DNA from: Streptomyces sp. NBC_01454
GTDB taxonomy: Bacteria > Actinomycetota > Actinomycetes > Streptomycetales > Streptomycetaceae
Length of the DNA stretch: 64,000 nucleotides
Direction: 5' to 3'
Assembly (NCBI RefSeq): GCF_036227565.1
Contig: NZ_CP109462.1
Span: forward strand, 124,001-188,000
This document shows positions 1-8,816 of this stretch, one piece after another (position 1 is the stretch's first letter; each line of letters opens with the position of its first letter). The notes beneath the pieces are model-generated. The model saw nothing but the letters and a program-made list of their open reading frames with translations, was not told the origin of the DNA and searched no databases. The position numbers and the translations under genes are program-made.

Positions 1-198
1 TCCAAGACCACACTGCGCAAGTACCTGAAGGAGTTGCGCAAGATCGGTGCGGCGGACTGGCGAACGGGGCGTAACCCGTACAACCCGCTGCGCACCCAGA
101 CGGTCTATCGCGTCCACGAAGAACCCGAAGACCACTACACGGGTCCTGCCTCAATCACTGACGTCTACGACGCGTACAAGTCAGACGAGCAGGACTGA
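1..198 (+). CDS. C-terminal end of a winged-helix/HTH protein (partial)
   Basis: The reading frame is open from the window edge to a TGA at 196-198, giving 65 residues. The opening segment (TTLRKYLKELRKIGAADW) looks like a recognition helix followed by a winged-helix hairpin, then a Thr/Tyr-rich wing and an acidic tail. Short HTH proteins like this are common on Streptomyces plasmids and integrative elements. The start lies outside the window, so the full domain cannot be judged. It is followed by repeat-rich non-coding DNA, as expected for a replication or maintenance locus, but that role is inference. Confidence 0.6.
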   Translation, partial: SKTTLRKYLKELRKIGAADWRTGRNPYNPLRTQTVYRVHEEPEDHYTGPASITDVYDAYKSDEQD

Positions 199-299
199 TT
201 CCCTCGGCAAGACCTGACCCCCGCGGCCGCTCCGGTCGCGGGGGTCTTTGCGTTGGTCGTCGGCGAGGAGAAGCATTCATGCAGGTCAGGTCCGAGTGT

Positions 300-444
300 C
301 ATTTTTTGATCCTCCGGGGTGGACCCACTCCGGAGTGCCAGATTTTGATCCTCCGGAGTGCCAGATTCTGACCTTTGGGAAGGTCAATCCTTGGTACTCG
401 GAGGGGCCAAAATCTGGTCCTCGCGGATGCCAGATTTTGGCCCC
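300..444. repeat. TGCCAGATTTTG repeat family (direct and inverted)
   Basis: The 10-12 base motif TGCCAGATT(T/C)TG occurs at about 337-348 and 359-370, is inverted within 406-417, and recurs at 428-440. A related TTTTTTGATCCTCCGG occurs near 302-317, and TTTTGATCCTCCGGAG follows the first copy. The stretch is clearly less GC-rich than its surroundings. Regularly repeated short motifs next to an HTH gene resemble iterons or operator clusters, but no replication protein is visible here. Confidence 0.6.
403..444. repeat. Perfect 15-bp inverted repeat
   Basis: GGGGCCAAAATCTGG (403-417) and CCAGATTTTGGCCCC (430-444) are perfect reverse complements around a 12-base loop. The arms contain the repeat motif of this region. 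It could be a transcription terminator, an operator dyad or an origin hairpin; there is no T-run after it. Confidence 0.75.
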
Positions 445-548
445 GAACAAGACGAAGTTCCAACTACACGAATACTCAACTCATACGAAGCTCAACCACA
501 CGAAGGTTGAACGATAGGAACTCGGTCCGCTACGCGGGCTCATCAACT

Positions 549-743
549 GCTGGGGGCTAACGCCGCCCCCAGCCACCCCGCGCCAGCGCCTTGGATGCGC
601 TGGACCATCCCCCGGTCATGGTTCTGCGCTTCGCGCACCACTCCAGGCCCTGGGGGCCTTCCGTTGAACCAAGCCCCCTGGATACCTGTGGTTGCTCACC
701 GTCGTGGCTAAGGACCTACCTGAGGTAGTAACAGCAACCACAG
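549..743. repeat. Array of consecutive hairpins in non-coding DNA
   Basis: Successive perfect stems are visible: GCTGGGGGC/GCCCCCAGC (549-557/565-573), CCAGCGC/GCGCTGG (583-589/597-603), TGCGC/GCGCA with a 3-base loop (625-629/633-637) and AGGCCC/GGGCCT with a 3-base loop (645-650/654-659). They are followed by an 11-bp stem CTGTGGTTGCT/AGCAACCACAG (686-696/733-743) enclosing CTACC/GGTAG (716-720/724-728). Such density recalls single-strand origins, transfer loci or telomere-like folds of streptomycete replicons. No coding sequence is supported here. Confidence 0.65.
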
Positions 744-773
744 TACGCGCGCGCGCACGTGCACGCGCGCGCG
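743..773. other. 31-base alternating purine-pyrimidine (Z-DNA-prone) tract
   Basis: From 743 to 773 the bases alternate strictly purine/pyrimidine, almost entirely CG and CA/TG steps with one TA. GCACGTGC forms a palindrome at 755-762. The tract starts at the last base of the outer stem ending at 743. Strict alternation of this length favours left-handed DNA under supercoiling; a biological role is inference. Confidence 0.6.
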
Positions 774-1274
774 AGGACTCGCGGCTCCGAGCGATCCCCT
801 ACGCAGGGCGACCTTCGAAATGAGGCCTCGCAAGGCGCTGAGCTGCGCATAAGGAGTCGACGTGGGTGCTGCCATTGCCCTGGTAGATCAACGGTGGTGC
901 ATGACCAGGTTGCGGCCGACGTCGGGGGAGGCCAGGCCGACGGTAGGAGCGAAGATCCTGACGTGGATCGCGATGCCACCCACGTGATGCTGTCCTGGGC
1001 GACTCCCCAGATCCGCGGGCAGGACGATGCGCTGCTCGGTCGGTGCGACCTGGCAGGTGATGACGCCCGTCCACAGAAAGACCAGATACTCCGCCTCAGC
1101 TGTAAGCCTTCTCGAGAGCGCCGAGCAGCTAGCAACCGATCTGGACTGATCAGCCCTTACGCCGAGACCCTGGTCATCCCTCCGGGTGCTCTTGAGGCCG
1201 TTCTCCGCGTAGTCCCGCTGCGGAGCACTAAAGTTGCGTCCGCCCCGCGCCCGGTCTCACCCGAGGAGGATCCG
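774..1274. other. Spacer without a supported gene
   Basis: About 500 bases with no start codon that has a Shine-Dalgarno sequence and a convincing product. A long frame runs through it into the gene starting at 1275, but its composition (Arg/Ser-rich, no domain) and the strong GAGGAGG at 1263-1269 argue that translation starts at 1275. The promoter of the downstream operon should lie here; I could not single out a convincing -35/-10 pair. Confidence 0.4.
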
Positions 1275-2237
1275 ATGAAACGCCGGTCACTCCTCGCCGC
1301 CGGTCTCGCTGTGCCGCTCACCGCACTCGACCGCTTCGACGACGCCCTGGCTCTGCTGCCCGCGCCCGCTGACGCGCCGACCCCGGCCAGGCTGAGGGGC
1401 CAGTACCGGGCGGCGCGCACCCTCTTCAACCGTGGCGCCCTCCCCGACCTTCTGGCAACCGCCGAGGCCTGTGCCACCGACGGGGTTGCTGCTGGCTACG
1501 CCCGCCTCGCCGCCTGCTACGACCTGGCCACCGAGACCCTGGCGAAAGTCGGCCGCTACAGCGCGAGCCGGATCACCGCCGACCGCTCCAACACCTACGC
1601 TCGCCTCTCCGGTGACGCACTCGCCGGTGCTGCCTCTGCCCGAGTCTTCAGCATCGTCCTGCGCCACCAGGACAGGGCAGCCACGGCGCAGCGCGTCACT
1701 CTCCACGCCGCAGCCCAGGTCGAGGCCACCGGCCTGACCACCCCCGCCCAAGCCGCAACGTTCGCGCAGATGCTGTGCACCGTCGCGTACGCCGCCGCCG
1801 AAGCCGGGGACCGCGACCGTGCCCTGGAGATGATCCGTGACGCCGAACGCGCCGCCGCCCTCCTGCCCGAACCTGCCGCCGGCCCGCAGCCCTTCGACGT
1901 CACCCCCCCGTCCGTCACCCTCTACAGGGTCGGAGTGCTGTGGTCGCTCGGCGATGCCGGAGCCGCCGTCCACGCCGGCCGGAACCTGCGCGCCGCCCAG
2001 TTCCCCACCGCCGAACGCCGCGGACGCCTCCATTCCGACCTCGCCCGCGCGTACTGGCGATGGGGCAAGCCTGAGCAGACCGCGCAGGCCCTGCTCGCCG
2101 CCCACCGCGCCGCGCCCTCCGAGGTCCGCGACCGGCCCAGCATCCGCGCCATCGTCACCGACCTCGCCCAGCGTCACCCCCACACCAGCGGCGTCCGCGA
2201 ACTCGTCGCCACCGCCCGACTGCGCCCGGTGTCATGA
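1275..2237 (+). CDS. HTH-less TPR-type regulator-like protein
   Basis: 320 residues, starting at an ATG just downstream of GAGGAGG. The N-terminus MKRRSLLAAGLAVPL is the twin-arginine-like segment that in many Streptomyces XRE-TPR regulators follows the HTH domain; here the HTH is absent. The rest is Ala-rich alpha-helical repeat sequence resembling the TPR half of those regulators, like the C-terminal part of the protein at 19031-20284. It may bind a peptide or partner regulator rather than DNA. It is the first gene of an operon and overlaps the next by ATGA. Function unknown; the TPR assignment is by sequence character. Confidence 0.7.
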   Translation: MKRRSLLAAGLAVPLTALDRFDDALALLPAPADAPTPARLRGQYRAARTLFNRGALPDLLATAEACATDGVAAGYARLAACYDLATETLAKVGRYSASRITADRSNTYARLSGDALAGAASARVFSIVLRHQDRAATAQRVTLHAAAQVEATGLTTPAQAATFAQMLCTVAYAAAEAGDRDRALEMIRDAERAAALLPEPAAGPQPFDVTPPSVTLYRVGVLWSLGDAGAAVHAGRNLRAAQFPTAERRGRLHSDLARAYWRWGKPEQTAQALLAAHRAAPSEVRDRPSIRAIVTDLAQRHPHTSGVRELVATARLRPVS

Positions 2238-3352
2238 CAGCGACGGGCGATACCGCTCAGGCTCCGGCATCCGGACAGCCCATCACCCCGAGCCCGGACG
2301 TGCGCCGTCATCCGATGAACCGCCGGACGCTGCTGGCGGGCATGGCCGCCACCGCGGTATCTCCGTTCACGGCAAGCGGCACGTCGCAGCAGCACGGGAC
2401 ACCTGTCGGGGAGCTCTTGGTCACCGGGATCAGGGACGCGATGCTGAGCGGGGATCCTGGTATCGCGATGGTCTCATCGCTGGTCGACGGGCTGGACGCC
2501 GCCACTGCGCGTACGTTCACCGACTTCGACAACGGCCGCTATGCCGGCCTCGCCGTGCGGCTGCCCCGCCTCATCCGGGCCGGGCACGCGGCGACAGCCA
2601 GGAACGGCGATTCAGCCGACTACAACCGTCTGGCAGAGGCGTACTTGCTGGCTACCCGCATGCTGATCAAGGTCGGGGAGCAGGAGCTCGGCTGGATGGC
2701 TGCCGACCGTGCCCGCCGTCTCGCCCAGGCCGGGGGCGATGAACTCGCGGCCGCGGAATCGGCCCGCCAGCTTGCTGTACTCGTCCGTCGGGCGGGCCTG
2801 TACGACCAGGCCCTGACCATCGCCGTGACCGCCGCTGACACCTTGGCGCTCGGCCGGTCAGGACCCTCGCAGACTGCTGTGCGCGGCCTGCTCGTCCAGT
2901 CGGCCGCCTACACCGCCGCCAAGGCCGGCGACACTGCGGCGATGCGTGAACTGACGAGCGATGCCGAGGCCTTGGCCGCCGGACTCGGCGGCACCGCCCT
3001 CCGCGATCACAGCGGCGGCTTCAGCACGGCCACCGTCCGGCTCCACCTCATCTCCGCGGAGAACTCAGCGGGTGACCCCGCGGCGGCCCTCGCCGCAGCC
3101 AGGACCATCACGCCGCACCAACTGCCCAGTCCGGAGCGTCGCGCCCGCTACTACACCGACGTGGCCGCCGCCCTCGGCACAGGGAGGCGCCGCGCCGAAT
3201 GCGTTCGCGCCCTTCTGGCTGCGGAACACCACGCCGGCGAGGACACCTACAGCCGTCCCGCGGTCCGTTCCCTCATTGCCAGCCTCCTTGTTTCGGGGCG
3301 CACCGCTTCCGACCTCCGCGGCCTGGCGGTCCGCGCCGGCGTCGCCGCGTGA
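2234..3352 (+). CDS. Second HTH-less TPR-type protein
   Basis: Starts at the ATG overlapping the previous stop (ATGA), giving 372 residues; an alternative start is the ATG at 2315 (MNRRTLLAG), which mirrors the N-terminus of its upstream neighbour. Like that protein it has an RR-LLA segment, no HTH domain and a long run of Ala/Leu-rich helical repeats. The pair are tandem paralogues, probably from duplication. Translational coupling with an SGNH hydrolase and an APH-fold kinase suggests a shared sensing or modification role, but nothing in the sequence defines the ligand. Confidence 0.7.
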   Translation: MTATGDTAQAPASGQPITPSPDVRRHPMNRRTLLAGMAATAVSPFTASGTSQQHGTPVGELLVTGIRDAMLSGDPGIAMVSSLVDGLDAATARTFTDFDNGRYAGLAVRLPRLIRAGHAATARNGDSADYNRLAEAYLLATRMLIKVGEQELGWMAADRARRLAQAGGDELAAAESARQLAVLVRRAGLYDQALTIAVTAADTLALGRSGPSQTAVRGLLVQSAAYTAAKAGDTAAMRELTSDAEALAAGLGGTALRDHSGGFSTATVRLHLISAENSAGDPAAALAAARTITPHQLPSPERRARYYTDVAAALGTGRRRAECVRALLAAEHHAGEDTYSRPAVRSLIASLLVSGRTASDLRGLAVRAGVAA

Positions 3353-4155
3353 ACGCCGCCAACGACAGCTCTGCGCGCGGCGGACAGGCCGCGGCGGGTG
3401 ACGGTGAGCGGCCGCCGGGGCTCACGGTCTGCTGGCTCGGCACGTCGATCATGGAACACCGGCAGGCCCATAGCCCGCGGTTGACCGATCCGGCGAACCT
3501 GCCCGAGGTGGGGGAGCGGGTCGTCGTCGAGGAGCACCTGTCCCGTGGATACGTCCACCGCGTCCACCTGGCCCTCCAACTCGCCCACCCGCACACCGCC
3601 ATCGCCTGCGACAACCACGGCCAGGGGGGCGCCACCTCCCGTGACCTGGCGGCCGCGGCCCGGGCCCTTCCCGCGGCGTACGACCTGGCGGTGTTCGGCT
3701 GCGGCATCAACGACGTCTGGCGCTCCCACCAGGGAAGAACGACCGAGGCTGTGCCCATCGAGGAGTACGCCAGGAACTACACCACCACCCTGACGGCCCT
3801 CACCGATCGGGCGCGCCACGTCGTATGCGTCTCGGAGACCCCCTTCGGGCCAGTCGCCGGGCCGGAAGCCGTCGCCGCGATGAACCACGATCTCCACCAC
3901 TACAACCAGGCCGCCGCCCACCGCGCGGCCGACGCCGGCGTGTCCTTCATCGACGTCTGGACCCCGTTCACCGAGACCGCCCGCGCGTTCTCCCACCACA
4001 CGGGCGGGCAGGCGCCGACGCTGTGGCGCGACGGCGTCCACCTCTCCGACCTCGGCGCCACCCTCCTCGCGCAGCAGGTCGGGGCACATCTGCGCGAGCA
4101 CCGCGTCATCGAGCAACTCCTCCCGGACACAGCCCACGGAAGGACGCGCGCGTGA
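3349..4155 (+). CDS. SGNH/GDSL-type hydrolase
   Basis: 268 residues from a GTG overlapping the upstream stop. The block I motif is GTS (residues 31-33, usually GDS), with Ser33 the likely nucleophile. Block III is GCGIND (118-122, the GxND element) and block V is DGVH (D228, H231), completing an SGNH catalytic set. There is no signal peptide, so it is probably cytoplasmic, acting on an ester or acyl group of unknown identity. It lies between two TPR proteins and an APH-fold kinase, all with 4-base overlaps, so stoichiometric co-production is likely. An ATG at 3451 would cut off block I and is rejected. Confidence 0.8.
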   Translation: MNAANDSSARGGQAAAGDGERPPGLTVCWLGTSIMEHRQAHSPRLTDPANLPEVGERVVVEEHLSRGYVHRVHLALQLAHPHTAIACDNHGQGGATSRDLAAAARALPAAYDLAVFGCGINDVWRSHQGRTTEAVPIEEYARNYTTTLTALTDRARHVVCVSETPFGPVAGPEAVAAMNHDLHHYNQAAAHRAADAGVSFIDVWTPFTETARAFSHHTGGQAPTLWRDGVHLSDLGATLLAQQVGAHLREHRVIEQLLPDTAHGRTRA

Positions 4156-5000
4156 CCGACGGGGAGCCGACGGCCATGTACGCGCCGCCCGTCGACGAGA
4201 ACGACCTGCGACGCCTCCTCTGCGCGCGGGACGAAGCTGCCCGCGCGCTGGGCGTAGCCGTCGCCGGTCCGCTGCGGTGGGGCTACCAGGGCCGCACCCT
4301 CGGACAGGCCGCCGAGCACCCGCTCCACCGCCGATGCTGGCTACGTGTCCAGTCCGCCCCCGCGGGCCGGGCCGGCGGGAAGCACTGGCTGGGCGCCGAG
4401 CAGTCGGCCTCGGCGTTCCCGACGGTCCGTCGCCCCGCCCTCCTCGCACTCCACGACCACACCACCGGCTCTGTCGCCTTCCGCGCCGAGCTCACCGAGT
4501 TCGTCACCGCTCCCGTGTGCTCGCCCGAGCCGGTACTCCGCGCCGAGCTCCGGCTTCCCGACGCCTGGTGGGCGAACCTGCGAACCGAGCTCACCACCAT
4601 CGCGGCCACGCCGACCGGCCGGATCGCCGTCCGCCAGGAGTGGATCGACCGTGCGGTGCCCCAGTACACCGGCCGCCCCGCCCCCGCGATCACCCGCTGG
4701 ACCACGGCTCACGGCGACCTCCACGCCGCCAACATCACCGGGGAGGGCCCGTGGCTGCTCGACTTCGAAGGATTCGGCCGCGCGCCCGCCGGCTACGACC
4801 CGGCCATGCTCTACGCCTACTCGCTCCTCGCCCCCGCGACCGCCGCCCGCATCCGCACCGAGTTCCCCGTGCTGGACAGCCCGACCGGGCAAACCGCCCT
4901 CGTAGTCGTCGCCGCGGAACTCCTGCAGTCCGCCTCCCGCGGGGACCACCCGGAACTTGCCCCCGCGCTCCAGGCCCTGGTCGCCTCCCTCGTCCTGTAG
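4152..5000 (+). CDS. APH-family phosphotransferase (kinase fold)
   Basis: 282 residues from a GTG overlapping the previous stop. The catalytic loop HGDLHAAN (187-194) and the metal-binding DFE (204-206) are the hallmarks of the aminoglycoside/choline kinase superfamily. The N-lobe is divergent and the invariant lysine is not obvious. The family phosphorylates small-molecule hydroxyls; the substrate here cannot be told. It ends the four-gene operon that starts at 1275. Resistance is possible, but the operon partners suggest a metabolic or signalling task. Confidence 0.8.
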   Translation: MTDGEPTAMYAPPVDENDLRRLLCARDEAARALGVAVAGPLRWGYQGRTLGQAAEHPLHRRCWLRVQSAPAGRAGGKHWLGAEQSASAFPTVRRPALLALHDHTTGSVAFRAELTEFVTAPVCSPEPVLRAELRLPDAWWANLRTELTTIAATPTGRIAVRQEWIDRAVPQYTGRPAPAITRWTTAHGDLHAANITGEGPWLLDFEGFGRAPAGYDPAMLYAYSLLAPATAARIRTEFPVLDSPTGQTALVVVAAELLQSASRGDHPELAPALQALVASLVL

Positions 5001-5129
5001 CTCACGGCCGGGAGAAGCAGGCTGGACTGACACGTCGCCCACGATGGCCCTGGACGGCTCTCGGAATCTGATTTTTCACAGCAGCCGGAAACGCCACGAG
5101 CATCCCAACCCCACTCCTACGGTGCACTC

Positions 5130-5561
5130 GTGACCCATTGCGATCCGGCGACGACCGCCGCACTCGACCAGCTTTCCGCCGCCCACCGCACGGTCAAGGA
5201 CCTCGCCGTCCGCGCCATGGGACCCGGACACAGCGGCCCCCTGGCGGACCTCCCGGCCTGGTTCCAGAAAGCCCTGCTGGACGCCTACACGACGCCGGGC
5301 TTCACAGCGGGGCCGTGCACACACCTGGCCGCAGGCCGCGGGCCCCAGCCGGTGATGGTGTGGGCCGAGACACCGACCCGGGCCCGCTGCGCACCGTGCA
5401 ACGAACGTGACCAGCACCGCCGGACCTGCGCCGAATGCGAACGCTCCGGCTCCGACAACTTCCGCGACTGGACCTTGCGCGGGGCGGAGATCGGCATCGG
5501 GATCCTGTTCACAGCACTGCGCTGCCCCGACTGCGCCGAAGGACGAGGAAGCACTCGGTAG
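5130..5561 (+). CDS. Cysteine-rich putative zinc-ribbon protein
   Basis: 143 residues from GTG 5130. The C-terminal half carries CAPC, CAEC and CPDC pairs plus a lone Cys in PCTHL, a pattern fitting one or two zinc ribbons. The N-terminal half is helical with no known motif. No Shine-Dalgarno precedes the GTG, and a TACGGT element lies 8 bases upstream, so a leaderless transcript is conceivable. I do not recognise the family. Confidence 0.6.
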   Translation: MTHCDPATTAALDQLSAAHRTVKDLAVRAMGPGHSGPLADLPAWFQKALLDAYTTPGFTAGPCTHLAAGRGPQPVMVWAETPTRARCAPCNERDQHRRTCAECERSGSDNFRDWTLRGAEIGIGILFTALRCPDCAEGRGSTR

Positions 5562-6110
5562 CCCGACAGAAGCCAGTCCTCGTCGATGCGCGAGCAGTTC
5601 CCCAGTCAGTGCCCGCACCGACGGCCAAGCGGCCTCTCCCTGAGGTGCCTCCGCGCCGAGAGCACCGCGGCGCACGCAGGGCCTGGGGACAGGCAGAGCC
5701 GCCGGGGACGGGGGAGGGGAGCGGTGGGCGGGGCTCGATCCCGTCCGCTATCCACACGGTGACGGAGCCCGGCCGACAAGGCACGAGCCAACTCGCAGGA
5801 CTTGGCGCCGGGGCGGGCCCTGTCGCCCGTCGGCGATCTCCGCAACCCCGCAGCGGCGATCTCGGCTGACGGCTTCGCCCGGACGAGAGGTCCGTCCATG
5901 CTCAGCATGTTGCGTAATTGGTTTTATCTCCGTAGAGTTATAGGGCGCTGAAGGGCCACTCATACCGCCCTCCCTGAACGACGCGTTCCCCGAACGGGCG
6001 GAGGCAGCAGCGCTGCGAGCTATCCGTGCTCGGGAGCTGCCAGATCCTCTGGAACGGCAGGCCTCGGGTTACGGCGATCTCGCCGAATGGCATCAACAAG
6101 AGGTTTTGAA
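5562..6110. other. Intergenic region upstream of the PH-domain operon
   Basis: About 550 bases without a supported gene. Open frames here have no Shine-Dalgarno and no recognisable product. The only clear signal is the promoter-like element at 5910-5938. Confidence 0.45.
5910..5938 (+). promoter_or_regulatory. Candidate housekeeping promoter for the PH-domain operon
   Basis: TTGCGT (5910-5915) and TAGAGT (5933-5938) are separated by 17 bases, a good fit to the streptomycete HrdB-type consensus, in a locally AT-richer patch. It lies about 170 bases upstream of the start at 6111. Not tested. Confidence 0.45.
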
Positions 6111-6668
6111 ATGGCTCGAATGATCACGCCGGCGCCACCCTTCACTCTGCAGAGCGCTGAGTTGACCCGGCACCCGGCCCGCACCGTTTTCGTCAACCGC
6201 ATCGGGTCCGCCGTCGCTCTGCTCACCAGCAGCCTCGTTCTCGGGGGACTGGCCGCCGCGGTCACCACCATCGTCTACATGGTCATCTCCAAGACCGACG
6301 ACTGGCACGACCTGTTGAACTGGTGGGACCCGAGGATGGCACTCGTCTGCCTGATCCCCGCCGCGATCTTCGCCTGGCGCTGGAACCGCATCAAGGTGGC
6401 CTGGCACTTTCGCGGCTACCACCTTGGCGACGAAGAACTCTACGTTCGGACCGGACTGCTGAACCGCAGCCTCACCGTCCTCGCCTACGCCCGCATCCAG
6501 GAGGTTGCCGTCCACTCCGGCCCCATCCAGCGCCACTACGAACTCGCAACCCTCACCGTGAGCAGCGCCAGCGGCAGCGAGCTCATCGAGGACCTCGATC
6601 CCCTGGTCGCACACGAACTGCGTGACAAGCTGACCGAGCTCGCCCGTGTGCGGAGGCTGCCGGTATGA
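6111..6668 (+). CDS. Bacterial PH-domain (bPH2, YdbS-like) membrane protein
   Basis: 185 residues. The ATG at 6111 has AAGAGG at 6098-6103; an earlier ATG at 6087 has no Shine-Dalgarno. Two hydrophobic segments (about 39-63 and 80-92) precede a bPH2 module recognisable from 'YHLGDEELYVRTGLLNR' and the following 'VLAYARIQEVAVHSGPIQR'. YdbS/YdbT pairs of this family are membrane proteins of poorly known role in Firmicutes and actinobacteria. It overlaps the next gene by ATGA, forming a two-gene operon. Confidence 0.85.
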   Translation: MARMITPAPPFTLQSAELTRHPARTVFVNRIGSAVALLTSSLVLGGLAAAVTTIVYMVISKTDDWHDLLNWWDPRMALVCLIPAAIFAWRWNRIKVAWHFRGYHLGDEELYVRTGLLNRSLTVLAYARIQEVAVHSGPIQRHYELATLTVSSASGSELIEDLDPLVAHELRDKLTELARVRRLPV

Positions 6669-7924
6669 GCCAGCCCATCGAAGGCCGCCTCCACCCGGTC
6701 ACCCCGCTCCGGCGCAGCTGGGCCGTCCTCCTCGGGCTCGGCACCCTCGTTCACCAGCAGCACGACCTCTTCAGCGTCGGCACCACCGGTACCAAGGACA
6801 AGATCGACCTACCGCTGTGGGCGGCATGCGCCGGTGCAATCGCGGCCGTCGCGGCCGTCGTCGGCTGGTTCGCCGCCGCCTGGTGGCAGAGCCACTACAG
6901 CCTCGACGGTGATGTACTCGGCTACCGCAGCGGACTGGTGTTCAAGATCCGCCGCCAATGCGAACTCCACCATGTGCAGAGCGTCGACATCGTGCGCCCG
7001 TTCCTCGGAAGGCTCATCGGCGTCTGCACCCTGCGCGTCGTCATGTCGGGCACGACCATGACCCTCACGTACCTCACCCTCAACCAGGCGAGGTCCCTCA
7101 AGGCACGGATCCTGGCAGAGGACACGGCCGACGAACTCCTCTACCGGGTCAGCACACAGGACCTGGCCATCTCCCTCCTGCTCGACCTCGGCACCAACAT
7201 CCGCTCACTCGTCCTGGCGATGTTCGGGCTCCTCCCGTTCATCCTCTCCGGCCAGCTCCTCGCCCTGTCGACGCTGATCGCCTTCGCCCCGAAGGTCTGG
7301 AGGCTCACCGGCAAGCGGCTCTTCGTCTACAGCGGCTGGTCCGTCACCCGCACCGCCGAAGGCTGCTACCGCACCGACTACGGGATGTTCGACACCCAGC
7401 AGTACACCTACCGATCACCTCGTGTCGCAGCCATCGAACTCCACCAGCCGCTCCTGTGGCGGCGATTCGACTGGGTCAAGATCAAGGTCGCCGTCGCCGG
7501 TTCCTCGGCCCCCGGCATCCTCATCCCCGTCTGCCCCAGGACCGTCGCCGAGAAGCTGGTGCTCCACCTCCTCGGCCCGGACGCCGTGACCCACTTGCAG
7601 GACCCGATCCCGGCACCCCGCGAGGCGAAATGGGCCACCCCCTTCCACAGGGCCCTCGGCTACCGCCTCGAACAGGGCTTCTTCACAACCTGGGACGGGC
7701 TCTTCCTCCGCAACCTCACCACGGTGTGCCCCACCGCGCGGATCCAGACCGTCTCCGTCGAACAGGGCCCCTGGCAACGCCGGCTCGGCCTGAACAGCGT
7801 CCACGCCCACATGGCAGGCGGTGAGAATGTAATCGCAGCACACCGCACCAACAGCGAGTCGGCGTGTCTCGCGCCCGACCTGTACGCCGCCTCACAACGG
7901 CACACCCAGGCCGCCCACCCCTGA
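6665..7924 (+). CDS. Multi-domain bPH2 membrane protein (YdbT-like)
   Basis: 419 residues. Two N-terminal transmembrane segments (about 17-30 and 54-76) lead into a bPH2 module ('GYRSGLVFKIRRQCELHHVQSVDIVR'). A further hydrophobic pair near 174-208 is followed by two more PH-like stretches ('AVRI'-type strands near 'YRSPRVAAIELHQPLLWR' and 'NLTTVCPTARIQTVSVEQGPWQRR'). Three repeated modules are typical of YdbT. Coupled by ATGA to its single-module partner, with which it probably forms a complex. No enzymatic residues are seen. Confidence 0.85.
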   Translation: MSQPIEGRLHPVTPLRRSWAVLLGLGTLVHQQHDLFSVGTTGTKDKIDLPLWAACAGAIAAVAAVVGWFAAAWWQSHYSLDGDVLGYRSGLVFKIRRQCELHHVQSVDIVRPFLGRLIGVCTLRVVMSGTTMTLTYLTLNQARSLKARILAEDTADELLYRVSTQDLAISLLLDLGTNIRSLVLAMFGLLPFILSGQLLALSTLIAFAPKVWRLTGKRLFVYSGWSVTRTAEGCYRTDYGMFDTQQYTYRSPRVAAIELHQPLLWRRFDWVKIKVAVAGSSAPGILIPVCPRTVAEKLVLHLLGPDAVTHLQDPIPAPREAKWATPFHRALGYRLEQGFFTTWDGLFLRNLTTVCPTARIQTVSVEQGPWQRRLGLNSVHAHMAGGENVIAAHRTNSESACLAPDLYAASQRHTQAAHP

Positions 7925-8142
7925 CGGGGAAGCCCCGTTCCCTCAACGGCCGACGACCGGGCACGCCCACCCCCTCGCACCCGCCCGTGTGGACATCAAG
8001 TCCCGCGGGCGGGTGCAGCTGTACGACGGGCCGGGCGCTCGGTCGAAACGACTCAGAGCGGCATGCGCGTCGGGAGCGCGACACGAACGTGATCTTGACC
8101 GTCTCCCCAACCTGGCCGTCCCGCTCCTGCCACCATTGGCCA

Positions 8143-8712
8143 GTGAGCCTCGTGACCGCCACCCTCGCCGACCACTGGCCTACGACCCTGCGCACCGAGC
8201 GACTCGTCCTACGGCCGGTGGACCGTAGGGACTTCCCCGTCGTGGAGGAGTTGCTTACTTCTCCGGCGGTCAGGCGACACCTGGGCGGCCCAGTCCCTGC
8301 TGAGCGCATTGCCGCACGCCAGCAGGGCTACGCCGCGATGACCGGATGCTTCGCCATCGCGCCAGCCGCCGGGGGCCAGGCAGCCGGCCTGGTCAGCATC
8401 GAGGCGGACAGCCGGCAGACAGGGCGGGCCGAGAACAGCTATCAACTACGCCCATCCGACTGGGGCCGCGGCCTGGGCCGGGAGGCGGTCGCCGCGGTGA
8501 TCAGATGGTGGACCAGCGTCGCCCCGCAGACGACCGAAGTGATCGCGGTGACCCATGAGTCCAACACGGCCTCCAGGAAGCTGCTGGAGGCCGTGGGGAT
8601 GGTCTTGGCTGACACCTTGGTCGAGTACGGCGCCCGCCAGAGCCTGTACACACTCGCGCGGCCCGGAACGACGGTCAATCGGCGGCCGCAGGAGCACCGT
8701 TCCGGGTCGTGA
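8143..8712 (+). CDS. GNAT-family N-acetyltransferase
   Basis: 189 residues from GTG 8143. 'LRTERLVLRPV' is the usual first strand of RimJ/RimL-type GNATs, the acetyl-CoA loop is 'DWGRGLGREAV', and 'HESNTASRKLLEAVGMVL' is the C-terminal GNAT signature. It probably N-acetylates a protein terminus or small-molecule amine. It stands alone between the PH-domain operon and a convergent minus-strand gene. The start is chosen so the protein begins just before the first strand; another GTG lies three codons downstream. Confidence 0.8.
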   Translation: MSLVTATLADHWPTTLRTERLVLRPVDRRDFPVVEELLTSPAVRRHLGGPVPAERIAARQQGYAAMTGCFAIAPAAGGQAAGLVSIEADSRQTGRAENSYQLRPSDWGRGLGREAVAAVIRWWTSVAPQTTEVIAVTHESNTASRKLLEAVGMVLADTLVEYGARQSLYTLARPGTTVNRRPQEHRSGS

Positions 8713-8816
8713 ACCCACCCGCCACCGCGAGCCCGCATCGAAAATGCCCAGCACACGCGGCCAGCTCCGCCGCCTTGTTCGGCCGGGCGCCAGGCGGCGA
8801 CGCGGGTTCGCGTGCG

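Noticed and set aside
549..773. Linear-replicon telomere
   Set aside because: The palindromes are internal, with genes on both sides, and I do not see the known terminal motifs; kept only as a possible origin or transfer relic.
886..1190. Minus-strand open stretch with protein-like sequence
   Set aside because: No start codon or Shine-Dalgarno and no recognisable family; could be chance in high-GC DNA.
759..1274. N-terminal extension of the TPR gene starting at 759
   Set aside because: No Shine-Dalgarno at 759, Arg/Ser-rich junk-like translation starting inside the alternating CG tract, and a strong GAGGAGG directly before the ATG at 1275.
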